Assembly (NCBI GenBank): GCA_037892935.1
Contig: JAYXKI010000003.1
Location: forward strand, 2,790,001-2,854,000
Length of the DNA stretch: 64,000 bases
From: Phlebopus portentosus
Taxonomy: Eukaryota > Basidiomycota > Agaricomycetes > Boletales > Boletinellaceae
Direction of reading: 5' to 3'
Shown: positions 1 to 12,091 of the stretch, piece by piece
Layout of the letters: every line of letters starts with the position of its first letter
How positions within the stretch are numbered: the stretch's first letter is position 1
Notes under the pieces: model-generated
Database searches by the model: none
Seen by the model: the letters and a program-made list of their open reading frames with translations, nothing else
What the model was told of the DNA's origin: nothing
Program-made: the position numbers and the translations under genes

Positions 1-1892
1 TAAAGACTTAGCCACATCGTATCTCACCTCCGCTATAAGCGATGGCATACAGCGGTGATAAAGCAACAGAATCCTCTGCGAAAGCTCTGCTAGCATAGCG
101 GACCTGACGGTGGGTTCTGAAATAGCTTGTTGAGCGGTCGAAAACGCGATCACCACGTTTACCTCGGGCACTCGTTTCCGAATCTCACGGTCAATCTCAA
201 TAAGACGCCGAGCCCATTGACCTTCCACCTCATCCTCTTCTAGGGCCAACTTGACAACACGAAACGCATCTTGCACCGATTCGTATTTGCCAAGGCATTG
301 GGCGAGCAGAAGTCCCGCGGTATGTTGCAACAGCGCGTGAGATGATTGGAGGGCTTTTGTTAGATGCGTCTTGAGAATGGTTGACGGAAAGATGTTGTTT
401 AAGACGACGGGGAGAGAAGGCGGCACAGGTTGGTAAGTCGATTGTGTCTTGCTCAGCCTCGTAGGCAGATGGAAACTTTCAGTGGGAACCGGTAAAGACA
501 CTATGGCACCATAAAAGGCCATACTTGCGAGCCATTTGGATGAAAGGCGAGGCTCCAATGTCGGGCTCAGGAACTGCAAGTACCCAGCAGCAAGCTCCGG
601 ACAGGCACTCAGAATTTTCAGGGCCAATTCCTGCTGGCGTGCATCATCGCCGACTTTGAGCATCTTGAGAACGTTTGCCAAGATCTTGTTATGTATCCTC
701 TCTCCTCTAGCGGAACTTTCACGTTCATCATCTGGCCGAGGGTACCACCCATTATCGGCAAAACATATCCCTACTCCTCTGTGCGTGCATGTTGCGAGTA
801 AAAAGTGATGAACAACGTCGGCTGGGACATTCTTCGAGCTTGTGTCCTCTTGAGAAGAGCAATCGTAAAGCTTAAGTAACTGAGGCAAGCTGTAAGCAGA
901 AAGTCTGAAGAATTGAAACGGTCGAACTTACGTGCTGCATAACTTTTTCTCCGAACAAGGTGACTTTCAATGTCTTCCGGAGTTTCTGGTCTTGCCAGAT
1001 ATTCGTCCAAAGAATTTCGAGAATATAGTGCACGACAGGATACGCGTCATTTTCGAGTCCTTTGAATATAGATATAAATATATCTCGATATTGCTCCAAA
1101 AACATGGCTTTTATGTGCGAGGACGAAGACAAGAAGGAACAGATGAATTGCAAGCAAAGGGTACGAATGTCCGGCTTGGCGAGCACGTTTTGACTCGCAG
1201 CCTTATCTCTTCTGCGCATATGAAGAAGTTTCTGAAAGATCTATGAAATGTTAAGTAGGTCCTTGAACACCGGATCCTGAGGCTCACCTTCACGTCCCAC
1301 GGAAACGTCTCCAACAGACACTTTTGTTCCTTTCCGCCTGCAAAATTTGACACAGCATTCAATAGTTTCAAAGATGCGAAGCACAGTTCTAGATGTCCAC
1401 CGGAGAGATGTGAATTTAGCTTTCGAAGCCAACGAGGAGTAAGCAAATTCTTGACAATTGGATGACCAAGAGATTGATACACAAAATATTGAGTCGTAAG
1501 GGTCAAGAGAGAGGCCAAAATCGACAAGCAAACCGCCTCCACTGTCGGCTACAATGACGCGCGGTGAGAACCAAGCGCAGAGAGAGATAGTTTCTGAGGG
1601 ACATACCCGCTGCCGTTTCTCAAGTAGTGCAAATATGTCCTCTGCCCCAGACGAAAGCTCCAGCCATTCCCTCACGAGTACCAAACGCGCGTCTTGCAGA
1701 GACAATGATGACTCTTCAAAATTTAAGGAGATTTGATCTCTCAGTGCCTTTAAGGCTGCAGAGACATCAGCAACGCGACAGATGATTGTCAAAGAATGTC
1801 CGCTCACGGTCAATCGGTACGTCCTGTCTGCTGGAACGGAAAAAGTTGTGAATGTCACGACCGGTAGCCAGACGCGGTCCGCTTGGTGCCAT
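1..1892 (-). CDS. URB1: URB1/NPA1 ribosome-biogenesis factor, N-terminal part (cut by window edge)
   Basis: Nucleolar scaffold of early 60S pre-ribosomes, known from yeast Urb1/Npa1 and human URB1. Five exons are readable: 1892-1821, 1747-1607, 1548-1288, 1240-932 and 879 leftward past base 1. Most splice sites are canonical, for example GTATGT at 1606 and GTAAGT at 931. The first intron uses the acceptor AAAG, which is the only choice that keeps frame, so the extreme N-terminus is the least certain part. Family hallmarks are visible: an early REWLELSSGAEDIF segment, RWLRKLNSHLSGGH followed by NAVSNFAGG, then IFKGLENDAYPVVH, and later HHFLLATCTHRG and GICFADNGWYPR. Everything seen is alpha-helical repeat with no catalytic motif, as expected. 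Frame is kept throughout. It is divergent from the NTPase gene that starts at 2281. The C-terminal two thirds or more lie outside the window. Confidence 0.87.
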
Positions 1893-2280
1893 TTTTCTAT
1901 TTATTGAACTGTCTGTCCACAGCAGAAGCGCAGACTCGGTTTGTGTGTAGCGGTGCCCAGTCCAGGGTGACTCGAAAGTCGCGTAAATAAATTTCTCTAG
2001 ATAGACGAGAAAAGGTACCTCACGTGACTAGCGCATACGTTCAACTTCAACTTGAGTGTGCACGCACCCATGGCAGAGCTCAACCACGACCATTGTCACT
2101 ATAGCTCGGTATGTAGACACTTTCTTATTTCTCGAGTAGTTATATGCTCACTAACACTGTCTAATCAGGACCGTTTGTAAATATCAAAATTTTGTAATCA
2201 AGTTGTCGAGGTTCACGTTCACCAGTTGTTAGCGGACGCTGGGGAACTAGTCTCTTCTCGTTTATTGCAACTCTTTAACC
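1893..2280. other. Divergent intergenic region between URB1 and the P-loop NTPase gene
   Basis: This is the shared upstream region of two head-to-head genes. A short ATG reading frame begins at 2071 and runs into a GTATGT donor-like site near 2109. It could be a small upstream ORF or a first coding exon of the NTPase gene, but frame does not settle which. I see no other feature. Confidence 0.4.
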
Positions 2281-3626
2281 ATGCAGGAGTTGGAAGGTAC
2301 GCGAATAAACTCGCTTTTCCTTGCAGTCTACTGACGGTACGCCCTGTCAGCTGAGGAACGGGCCATTCGTCGCGGGTTCATCTCGAACAAGAACCCAGAT
2401 GATCCCCCGGCGCGTTACTCTGACCCTCGGCACTGGAACTGGCTCCCCTTCCCGCATACGACCTCAGGCCAGCCTGGACGTTTCAATCTGCAGCGCCAGT
2501 CTAAAGTTCTCGTTTTCGCGTTCATGGGTCGGCACATGTTCCGGCGACTTTACGACTGCGTCGCCGAGTTCGAGAAAGATCCCTTCCGTTCATACGCCAA
2601 GGCATGTGTGTACGGGTGTGTCGGCACGGGTAAATCGCATGTGCTCGCAGCCCTCGCCTGTTTGCTCCTTCACGAAGGCAAACGCGTCATCTACGTACCG
2701 GACTGCGTGCTCCTCCTCGAGAGCTTCTTTATTGAGATGCGTTCGGCGCTCCAGTTTGCGTTCCCCGAATATGCTAGCACGATGGATGCGTGGACTAGCG
2801 TCGACCAAGTACGCGACTTTTGTCGGGCATGGCGCAAGACCGGCTCCATCTTCTTTGTCCTAGACCAGCGCGAGGCTCTCGACGTCCTGCCGTACGATCC
2901 GGACAGGGACCGAAAAGGCCAAGTACGTGAGTGGTTGGACGAGCTGTGCGCCCGCAATTTTGTCGTGTTTAGCGCCTCCGCCGGGTCCAAATTTTATCGA
3001 CCGAGACCAGGTGAACGAAGTAACATCAAGGACTTCCCTATGCAGGGCGGGTTTGACGAGGTTCGCACTTATCTCTTCATACAGTACTGTGAATTAATAA
3101 ATGAATCAATAGGAAGAGATGAGCTGGTGGTGGAAGCATAATATCAAGTCAATACCTTCGGTTCGTCCTGATGAGCGGAAGTTCATTGAGGAGCTTACTG
3201 GCCGTGTACCTCTCCTTCTACGGCCGCTACTCAGAGCGAAAGAGCGGCAATTTGTCGACTGCAAAGACCAGTACCTCGCTTCTGAGGAACTCGTCCACGC
3301 GCGTTCATCAGTCCTTGCTTTCCTGAGTAAGAAGCAAGAGACTTGGACACCGAATGCTGAGAAATCGTACGTGGATGCCAGACACCATCCATTCTCAGGT
3401 ATTCTAATTCGGATTCAGTTTCTATAAGCACATGGACGCCTGTATTCGAGAGGTCTTCCTCTCCGCTCCGGATGACGACGTATACGACGGGCGCTATTTC
3501 TACTTTACTATGGTTAATGGCGCATGGCAAGGCCATTGCTTGTGTGCCATCGTCCGGGACGTTATGGAGCAGAAGGTAGCTGACTACAGGGAATTCAGCA
3601 AGAACTTGAGGCGACCAGCGACTTAG
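2281..3626 (+). CDS. P-loop NTPase, resembling Crinkler-type ATPases
   Basis: Four exons join to a 395-residue protein: 2281-2296, 2351-3060, 3113-3366 and 3419-3626, with all phases consistent. The first intron carries a classic TACTGAC branch point. A Walker A motif, GCVGTGKS, sits at about residues 94-101, and a hydrophobic strand ending in D-Q (IFFVLDQ) about 80 residues later may be the Walker B. A tryptophan-rich EEMSWWWKH segment spans the exon 2/3 junction. There is no signal peptide or membrane segment. This layout resembles the large, poorly understood family of fungal and oomycete proteins that pair a P-loop NTPase with Crinkler-type modules. I cannot place it more precisely, and an unrelated STAND or AAA-like ATPase remains possible. 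The donor of the second intron (GTTCGC) is weak. The gene is convergent with ADE2. Confidence 0.72.
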
Positions 3627-3804
3627 CCGGACTATCTAGATCGAGTTTGGATGATCTTTTCACGAGACTTTCTTTGTTTGTATTTTCCAGCGTTTTCTAG
3701 CGATACCCTTGTTGTATTCAGTCTACTTACAAGCCGCGCGATCTGTAGTTTACCGCAGCGCTATAATTCTACATCCTGGGAGCTGCTGATCAAACTCCCG
3801 TTGG

Positions 3805-5703
3805 CTAGCTTTTCCCGTAGTTCTCCCATCCAACTCGCTCTAATCTGGAAACTTTGGCATAAACCTCCTGTTCCTGCTTCTTCATGAAAAGATCCATGGC
3901 ATCGAGAAGAGAAGGTACGCTCGCGCTTAAGATTCGGACTGCGAGGAGGGCCGCGTTCGTACTGTTGTTGATGGCGACAGTGGCAACGGGTATACCCCTC
4001 GGCATCTGCACAATACTATGCAGCGAATCGACGCCGTCTAGAGAACTGCCTTTCACAGGAACACCGATCACGGGTAGTGGCGTCATAGCCGCGACCATAC
4101 CCGGGAGGTGCGCAGCGCCGCCAGCCCCGGCAATAATAACTCGCAATCCCCGCGAAGCAGCACTGTGAGCATACTCCGTCATGCGCGTCGGCGTGCGATG
4201 TGCGGAGACAATCGTGAGTTCGTAAGGTACTCGGAATGAGTCAAGCACTCTTGCCGCCGCAATCATTACGGGCAGATCACTATCCGAGCCCATTATGATG
4301 CCTATGAGCGGTTGGGAGGATGGTCGACCAATTCCAGCAGGAGGGAGCAAAGGTGCATATTTATCAAGTGACTCTAGTGTCGCGTCTGGGAGCGCTTGTA
4401 ACAGTTGGCGTAAGCTCGCACGCACCGCAGCATCAGAGTCCCCGACGAGTGTGACATGACCCATTTTCCTTCCTTTGCGACACTCACGTTTCCCATAAAG
4501 GTGCACAGATGCACCGGGAACTTCAATGGCTGCACGCGCAACCCGTGTGATCTCTTCCATAGAATCTGAATAGCCAAGGAGATTGAGCATCGCTGCACTC
4601 TGCACTTTTAGTTCCGTTGACCCCAGAGGGAGTCCAAGTATGGCGCGCAAATGGTTGTCATACTGGGAAGCATAACATGCTTCAATGGTGTAATGCCCTG
4701 AGTTGTGCGGTCGAGGTGCGATCTCGTTGAGGAGAAGAGTATCTGAAATATCTGTGTTAGCGGAACACACCTGAAGATGAGATTTCTGCGAACCATCTTC
4801 CAATAAGAACATCTCAACACCAAAAACACCTGCACCAGCAAACGTTTTCGCTGTATCTTCCGCTAGTGTGCGGGCGCGGGTCGCGACAGCCGGATTTGAA
4901 TGACGAAGAGGAGCAAAGACGATGTGGCAAATGTTATCCTTGTGCACTGTCTCTACGGCAGGGTATGCTCGTATCTCTCCCGAGCTCGTACGAACAACCA
5001 TAACTGCTATTTCCTTTGCCAATCGCACCAAGCGTTCGGCATACAGAGGTCTTCCACCGAGAGCAGCAATGGCTTCTTCTGCTTCGCCCAAATCCGTCAG
5101 AACATAATTTCCACGTCCGTCGTATGCAAGAGTACGACTCTTCAACATCAATGGTAACCCAAGCTGTGCGGCAGCATTTTGTATTGACTCTGGAGTCGAC
5201 TCAACACGCATATAGTCGGTGACTGGCAGGTTATATTCAGACAGATGGTCCTTTTGGGCGAGCTTGTCTTGGATTGTACGGATCGTCGCAGGGCTCGGGT
5301 GTACCGCGATCTTTGAGGACTCAGCAATCTCATCTAGCACAGAAACATCGACATGTTCGATTTCGACCGTCAATACATCAACCTTTGCTGCAAGCTCCTT
5401 GATTTTCTCCGGATCCGCAAATGAGCCGTCGATGTGCCCGAGATGAGGGGGTGATGAGACGATCTGCTTGGCTGGAGCATGGTCTCCAACATCCAGGATT
5501 ACGACATCTATGTTCAGCAGCGAGGCAGACGCAGCGAGCATACGGCCAAGCTGGCCTCCGCCTATGCATACGATGAGGAGAGGAAGATTACAGAGCTACG
5601 ACATGCGAACTGGATATGATTGGTTTAGAATTCGTCGAAACCAAGATTGTCCATCGAATTAAGACGCACTCTTACCTAGTATGCCTATCCTACGCTTATC
5701 CAT
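3805..5703 (-). CDS. ADE2: Phosphoribosylaminoimidazole carboxylase (AIR carboxylase), ADE2
   Basis: Converts AIR to CAIR in de novo purine synthesis; fungal ADE2 fuses PurK and PurE. There are two exons. Exon 1 (5703-5676) encodes [10 protein letters not shown] and splices at GTAAGA to exon 2 (5561-3805), which restores the nucleotide-binding glycine stretch [11 protein letters not shown]; the total is 594 residues. An N-terminal ATP-grasp PurK part ([15 protein letters not shown], then [11 protein letters not shown] and [18 protein letters not shown]) is followed by a C-terminal PurE part from about residue 430 ([31 protein letters not shown]). The long second exon has no frame break. By family knowledge, loss of ADE2 gives red pigment in many fungi. 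Its 3' end lies about 180 bp from the convergent NTPase gene. Confidence 0.97.
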
Positions 5704-6472
5704 TATGTGAGGAGATGATGGTGGTTCACGACGAGAAACGATCCACGAAATTTTCGAAGTTTGAATATGAAAATCTATTACCAAATATAGCTATATTCTC
5801 ATGGCCGAACACCGACAATATTAATCACATCACCACGCATACATGAATAAATGCGATACCGCTTAGTAGATCAAATTTTCAAAGGCGGAGAAGATGATTC
5901 AAGGATAGACAGTCGTCGAGGTAGAGGTCACCATCAGGAGCTGTACACAGCAAGTTTTGTTTTGAGTCAGGAAAAAAATAGAAGAGAGAAAGGTGCTCAA
6001 AATCGACCTTTGAGACGTTCCGGGACCATTTGTGCACCAATTTATCTCATTCAAAATGGAATATGAAAGCAGAGATCAAAGGATGAATTTGGAAATTTAG
6101 ATCACGCAAAATCGTTGAGTATTCATAGAGATATGATTTATTTTGCGTTTTGAGGTACAGGAGGCCTGTGTTATGGAATTTCCTGTATGGAATTTCCTGT
6201 AACTGCCAATCAACCAGAACGACAACTAGACACTGCTGCCCGAGTCTCCTGATTCACACTGGGATAGCAGGCCCTACCTCAATCGTAGTGATTGCCTCAA
6301 TTCATGTATCCGGACTATAAATCGATTTACAGTATATAGATGCTCATCAGAACAGGCGGTACAGACCAGTGATGTAAAATTTCATCAAGAAATATAGCCG
6401 ATTGTGAATATAAAAAGCATGTTATATAGTTCAATTTCTTGCACGGTATACAAGCATGCTTGAGTCTTGTCA
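5704..6472. other. Intergenic region between ADE2 and P450 copy 1
   Basis: AT-rich spacer containing the ADE2 promoter and the P450 3' flank. Apart from one short tandem duplication, listed separately, I see no gene or element. Confidence 0.5.
6173..6200. repeat. Perfect 14-bp tandem duplication
   Basis: The unit ATGGAATTTCCTGT occurs twice in a row without mismatch. It looks like a small slippage or repair duplication in a spacer. Confidence 0.9.
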
Positions 6473-8570
6473 CTAGAGATCGAACCTGCGGACGCGCATC
6501 GGCATAGCATATCCTTCTTCGCCGACAACCTTTGGACGAGGCAGAATAGAAGTAACCAGATCAAGCTTTGTATCCGGGCCATCCCGCAGGCCAAACACAT
6601 AGTTGCGAATGAGCACGGACAGGACCGACTGTTTGATGGTTCGTCAATTAGGCCTTTACCCCTTCCCTAGAACATCAAAGGAGCTGCGTCACCTTGAATT
6701 CTGCGATGGCAAATGGACGGCCGAGGCATGTGCGAGGACCATCGATGAATGATAATATATGATGATATCCGTGGATCTCTTTGGCCTTCTCTGCCAAACC
6801 GGATTCGCTGTTCAGCCAGCGCTCAGGCTTGAACTCCTTTGCATCTGGTCCCCATATCTCTTCGGAGCGGTTGATAGCACGTATAGGTATGATGATGGAC
6901 GTATCTCGGGCGAGGGTGATATGGTCAACTCGCTCGCCCGTCGCCGTTGTAATTGGGACGCTCAGAGGGACGATGTCGTCATAGGCAGCCTACAAACGGT
7001 CATATGGAGACTAGGCACAAATAAATCGCAGGAAAGAGTGCTTACAACCCGTCCTGTCTGCTCGACTGGAGGATGTAGACGGATGACTTCTCGAGTGACA
7101 GCGTCCAGATACGGAAGGCTGTTCATGAGCTGATCATAGGTTGGGTCCCTGTTAGCAAATTCGGAGAGCTCTTCGCGTAGTTTGCCTTGCTTCTCCGGAT
7201 GAAGTGAGAGCTCAATTAATGCCCAGGTCAGGCTTACTGTTAAATTCTTTTAAAATTGTCCATGGAAATGCTGGGATAGGATACTGACTCGAGGTCGTTT
7301 CATACCCCGCCACAAGTAAGACCCTCATCTATTCAGATTGAGCATGAGCACGAAGCAGTAGAAAAGAGACTCACCTGTGCAAGTACCTCTTCCTCAGTAA
7401 GCCTCAGATCAGATGTTGAACTTTCTGCTCTGACTGAAGATTTGTGAGCGGTTGAAAGAATAAAAAGAAGGAATACTGACGCAGACTCCCAATGATCGAT
7501 CTGGAAGTATCGCTGCTGATACCAGCCAGTTCCTTCTCTTTACGACTCCTCTCGAGAAGCGCCTCGGAGACTTCTTGCGTCGTCTTATGTAACTTCGAGA
7601 TAAGGCTTGCGCGCTTCCTGGGAGTCTAGTAAGGATCGGAAGCGCAGGACCAAGCAATATCGTCAGGACCATTAGACCTGCAGGCGGGCGTGTACCAAAT
7701 GCATCAAATACTTCTTCAATCGTTGAATGTCGTCCGTAAAGTGCTCCGAAGTCGTGCCCAAATCCGGCTATGCCGATACTGTCAAGAGATACACAGTTCA
7801 TCCTGCAACGTTGTCATGAGCGAGCAATAAGCAATGTAAAGTGTACAGTGGCAGGATCAGGGTACATACCATTTCTGGACGTCAATGACAGCTTCTTCGG
7901 AACCCGAAGATGCTATGATTGAGTCCCAGGCAGCTTTGACCTAGACAAATGAGACGGAGTCGGATTCTATAACGTGCATAACACAAATACCTTGTAGCCA
8001 GAATCGAAGAACACCGGAGTCAAACTGCGAATCGCAGCATTGGTGAATGCCGGACTGAGAGTCCTGCGTTGCCTGCGTAAATATGTTAGCATGCTATTAT
8101 TTATTAAATATATGTACTAATCACCTTCGATGGCTGTCACCTTCCGCCCACAAAAGCCCCTTACCAATCTATCTTTACATTGAGCATGAGAACCAAACAC
8201 CAAGTCCAAGCAGTCGTACCATTTTATCAATAAACTGCTTTGTGAAATCGCTGTTCACATATGTATACGTTTCCTTCGAATAGAAATGGGCAATAGCTCT
8301 TGGATCCGTAAGTACTGTCCTCTTTTCCCCAAGTGCAGCGGGTATCTGATAGACAGGACCGTATTCTTTAGCCCATTTCTCGAACAGAGCTCCATTATCA
8401 CCGTAGAACACGTCCATGGTGACACCGAACAACCAGCTCGACGAAGGAGGACCATTCAGCTTAGCTGTCTTGACACGCTTTCGCATGGCTTGGAGAAATT
8501 TGTAGAAGGTCCATGACGCGAAGACGAGTAATACGACGTCAATAAAACGTAGTCTCCCAAAAGAAATCAT
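6473..8570 (-). CDS. Cytochrome P450, copy 1 (one frame break)
   Basis: Membrane-anchored heme monooxygenase, about nine exons. The N-terminal anchor starts at ATG 8570 (FIDVVLLVFASWTFYKFL), followed by the proline hinge NGPPSSSW. Also visible are WAEGDSHRRQRRTLSPAF (C-helix WxxxR type), AGYETTS (oxygen-binding I-helix), REVIR (ExxR), FKPERWL (PERF type) and the heme loop FIDGPRTCLGRPFA with its cysteine ligand. The last exon ends MPMRVRRFDL. Splice sites are canonical. Near 7617-7624 the frame slips by one base, between PILTRLP and SKLHKTTQEVSE; the paralogue at 55-57 kb reads straight through the same point. One extra C in the CCC run would repair it, so this is either an early pseudogene or an assembly error. 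The substrate is unknown; basidiomycete P450s are highly expanded. Confidence 0.9.
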
Positions 8571-9429
8571 CTTTGCGGGAGGAGGGAGCTCTTGATTACA
8601 GTCACAAGTAAACGTGCAAAGCATAAATACGACGCCTCGGCGCCGAAGTCGTAAGCAGAATCACTCAAAATCTGAAGTGCTTTCTGCACGGAGCCAATCA
8701 AAAAAGCAGCTGCCACCAGAGAATTGAGGATAGAATGGGCATGTTGTATCGGTTAGCAATCGACAACCAACCCAGGTTGGCAATTGTGAGAAACCATCGG
8801 ACGGGAGGCCGAGACGAGATAGTTCCAGGAAGTTGAGGGCTCAGCTTCTTTATCACCTAAGAAGTTCTCGGATGAGTGTGATGGGAAATTCTGAGAGAAT
8901 GGGTTCAGTGTTGTTCCGCAATGAATATTATTAGAAGCGCAGAGGACTCGGAAGATGGGATTTGTCTCAACCAGTTGAGATAGACTTCAGGTATATTGAG
9001 TAGGTATGAGACCTACAGTAGATCGAGACTGACACACATGCTCGTCAGGACTAGTACTAGTGGCTGGTATTGATGGTTATGTTTTGGAGATATTCAAATT
9101 GGACGACGGATAACCCCGAGAGTCGCAGAAGAGATCACGTGTAGGTATTTCTCGTCTTTGGCTTTGGCGGCGACCACCACATAAACTGCACCACCACCAT
9201 TGACCATCTTCACGCTTTGTATTTTAAACTCGGGTCCTTTTACGCATTTAAAATCAATGCTTGTACGTATTGGTATCGCATCGCTGAACATGCTATGCTG
9301 GTCCTGCCGAAACGACGCGTCAGTAGATACGAGCATGGCGTGAACACGGATTGGAAGTGCTTTTGCTTTGCGGGACACAAGTTCGCGTGTTCTGTGAGGC
9401 TGTGGCTCTTCGTATTCCTTGCATAGCTT
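8571..9429. other. Intergenic region between P450 copy 1 and the DUF676 pseudogene
   Basis: Divergent promoter region. I found no convincing reading frame. Antisense ORFs here and further right are shadows of the pseudogene. Confidence 0.4.
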
Positions 9430-11070
9430 GTCATGATGGCGATTCCGAGTCTCATGTCCATCTAGTTGTCCTTGTCCATGGATTATGAGGCAACCCAGCA
9501 CATTTGATGGGACTAGGTCGTCACATCCTACAGAGATGGCAAACGGATTCCAGCGTCGAACTTCTCGTCTCCAGCATCACAGATGATCTCACTTATGATA
9601 GAATAGATTGGGGAAGCGAGCGGGTTGCGCAAGAGGTGTGATTCTTTCCAACTCTTTATCATACTGGTCTACTAACCCTTGCTACTGCGAAGGTGATTGG
9701 CAAGATTCGCGACATAGAGGCAGATGGGAGAGCCGTTACTAAGTTCTCTACGATAGGGTATAGTTTAGGCGTTCTAGTGTGTCGATATCTCGTCGGATAT
9801 GCGTGTTTCTGTTCTATCTCGATCGGCTGGCGCAAGGCGACACTTGCATAAACAGGATCATGCATCAGAAAGGCTACCTTCAAGATGGCTCCTTGTCTAC
9901 TGCCCATTGCATGAAGCCTCTGAATTTTGTCACGATAGCTACTCCGCGTCTCGGGATGCCTCGCTATCCCGGCCTGTTGCACTCTTTGTTTTCCGCGATA
10001 GGAGACAGCCTCTTATCAAGGACGGGACGGCATCTATGTCTTTCGGATTCTTGGAGCGAGGGTGATCCACTCGTAAGACATCTAATAAGAGAACATTACT
10101 TGAGACCATGGCTGATCCTGGTATGTCGCTCATACCTTTTCTCGTTATTCATGTCTTGTGTTGTTACCAGACCGAGTCTTCTACATAGCACTTTCGATGT
10201 TCGAAAATGTGACTATCTATGCGAATGCGTAAGTAATGGATCTGGAACATCGTACAGATATTCAATTGGCTGTTTTGAATAGTGTCAATGATTTATCTGT
10301 CCCTTATATGACTGGTGCGATAGAATCCTAGGATCCGTTCTACGTCGATGAAGCATCTCACATCGAAGCGTGAGCCGTTCTTGCTTGTTCCTTGTCAACC
10401 TTTTCTGATTTTCTGCAGCGAATTGGACGGAGTATTCACCTATCTTGAAGTCGTGGAGGGCAAAACGATCATTCGATACGTGCAAAAAACGAAAACGATC
10501 GGTCCTTCCGCCATATCTTCGTTTCGGCTTCCCTTATATTGTGGTCAGTCACCTGTTCTCGTGGACGTCCTTTCTGTCTGATCATACTTTATCCTTCAGT
10601 TGATTTACCCACTTCTACCGCTTCTTGTCCCTGTATTCGTCGGATCTGCTATGATATGTCTGGGAATCTCTTCCAGGAAGTCTCGCGTTCGCATCCGTGC
10701 ATTAGAGAAGGATGTTTCGTTTACCGACGCCTTGTGGCATTCAATTGAATTGCCGCAAAATGACGTGCAAACTCGCGATGTCCGGCACGACATCCAGCAA
10801 TCGGAATCTGTTTCCACTGTGACAGTTCTGGAGGAGGCGGCATCGTCGGCGAAGACGAACGGCAGAAAGCACTTGGCTGATCTCAACGACAACCAGATCG
10901 CGACGTCCCGATCTCTTAACGATCTCCCGAATCTTCGAAAGATTCTCGTCTGGATACATCCCATTCGAAATACGCATGCACATATCGTATGCCACGATAT
11001 CAAGACCATCCCGTCTCAGAAAATTGGAGAAGGCGTTCTTCGGCATATCGCGGATCATTTGCTGATATAG
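9430..11070 (+). pseudogene. Broken DUF676 serine esterase/lipase (Lpl1/ROG1-like)
   Basis: Family members are alpha/beta hydrolases, some acting as lipid-droplet phospholipases. The plus strand shows VLVHGL at about 9471-9485, then an in-frame TGA (9486-9488) where the family has tryptophan (HGLWGN), then GNPAHLMGLG. After this come LTYDRIDWGSERVAQE, the nucleophile elbow GYSLGV (Ser codon 9762-9764), LNFVTIATPRLG, LLSRTG, MADPDRVFYIAL and IYANAVNDLSVPYMT. A second in-frame stop, TAG, is at 10329-10331. It is followed by DPF, a C-terminal hydrophobic segment (IYPLLPLLVPVFVGSAMI) and the family ending GEGVLRHIADHLLI. At about 10060-10105 the frame also shifts between DSWSEG and TLLETMADP. The introns still have good splice sites and correct phases, so inactivation looks recent. 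The true 5' start is not clear. Confidence 0.82.
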
Positions 11071-11730
11071 GTACTGTCCTCGTATTTTCTAGGTTTCATT
11101 CTTTAATTCAAAATGCAATTTAACATAGTACATCCACTACAGAATCACAGTCGAATCGGAATTACTATCAATACATGCGAGGGGTAAACCTGCCAGAGGC
11201 TACGAACAACGAGGCGCCCCAGCACGCCAGTTCCCTGAGCACGTTCGACGCATGCTTAAGCTATCGTACGCCACCAAACATCATTTAATACGAATAAACA
11301 AGATAGCATTCCGAGCCAGTCCAAGATTCCGGGAAAAGAAGACGAAGCGTGATTGGGAAAATGGTAATCGGGAAAATGAGAAACGGGAATATAACAAGAC
11401 AAGGGAGACAGACCGGAAGGGAAGGAGAAGGAGGAGATAAGGGTTGAGAGGTGGGTGGGCATTTGGATGGGCGTTGCAGAGGAGTTTCCCGTCGGTTACA
11501 GATGTCGCTTGAAGGGAGAGGGTGGAGAACGGGTTGGAGGAGCTTAACAGAACCGCGCAGAGGATCCTCATTGCTCGCGAAGGTTTCTACGCATCTCGAC
11601 TTCAGAAAGTCTGGATCAATGCAGCGAATGATCCGATGAGCAGCGCTACCCCGACTCCCGATGCCGAAGAGGCAGCAGAATTCGATTGCACTGAAAAATC
11701 CGTGCCCTGTGGCTTCCGTCAGACTACTTT
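11071..11730. other. 3' flank region, possibly containing the last exon of the small secreted protein gene
   Basis: Between the DUF676 stop and 11730 the minus strand has a long pyrimidine-rich stretch that could hold the final exon or the 3' UTR of the neighbouring secreted-protein gene. I could not fix its stop codon. Nothing else is recognisable. Confidence 0.35.
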
Positions 11731-12091
11731 CCTACATAATGCAATTTAGGGAGATGAAGAAGACTCACCGGATCGTCACTCGTAGAAGACTCTGATGCTG
11801 CTGTTGCAGTAATTTCTGGACTTAGTGTCGCGGATGCAGAACCGTCGACGTCGGCCGTGGCTGCTGCAGACAAGATGGACGAAACTTCTGAGCCCGAAGC
11901 ATCAACTCCGAGGACGCGTAATTTCGGTCTCATTCCAATCTGGGGCGCGGCATAGACTACGAAGAAATCGGATCAGTTACACATTCAAGCATGGCAAAAA
12001 CGGCAGAGAGCGCACCTGTCGCAAACTGGCTAACGGCGACAATGCACACGAATGCCGCAGTGATGAATGACGAGCGGAAGAGGACCATCAT
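11731..12091 (-). CDS. Small secreted protein, Ser/Ala/Thr-rich (3' end unresolved)
   Basis: Starts at ATG 12091. Exon 1 (12091-12016) encodes an N-terminal signal peptide: a short basic start, then a hydrophobic core FITAAFVCIVAVSQFAT. It splices at GTGCGC to exon 2 (11956-11769), which continues VYAAPQIG, so an Ala-x-Ala signal-peptidase site spans the junction. The mature part seen is low-complexity and rich in Ser, Ala, Thr and Asp (SSILSAAATADVDGSAS, then TATAASESSTSDDP), typical of O-glycosylated secreted or wall-linked fungal proteins. A GTGAGT donor ends exon 2 in phase 0 and a third exon starts at 11731, but its end is uncertain. There is no recognisable domain. It could be a wall protein, a candidate effector or a pro-peptide. 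Confidence 0.6.

Noticed and set aside
9094..9982. Minus-strand ORFs of 135 and 107 codons
   Set aside because: They are antisense to the DUF676 pseudogene, whose plus-strand motifs explain the sequence.
10605..11058. Minus-strand ORFs of 134 and 105 codons
   Set aside because: They are shadows of the C-terminal DUF676 exon.
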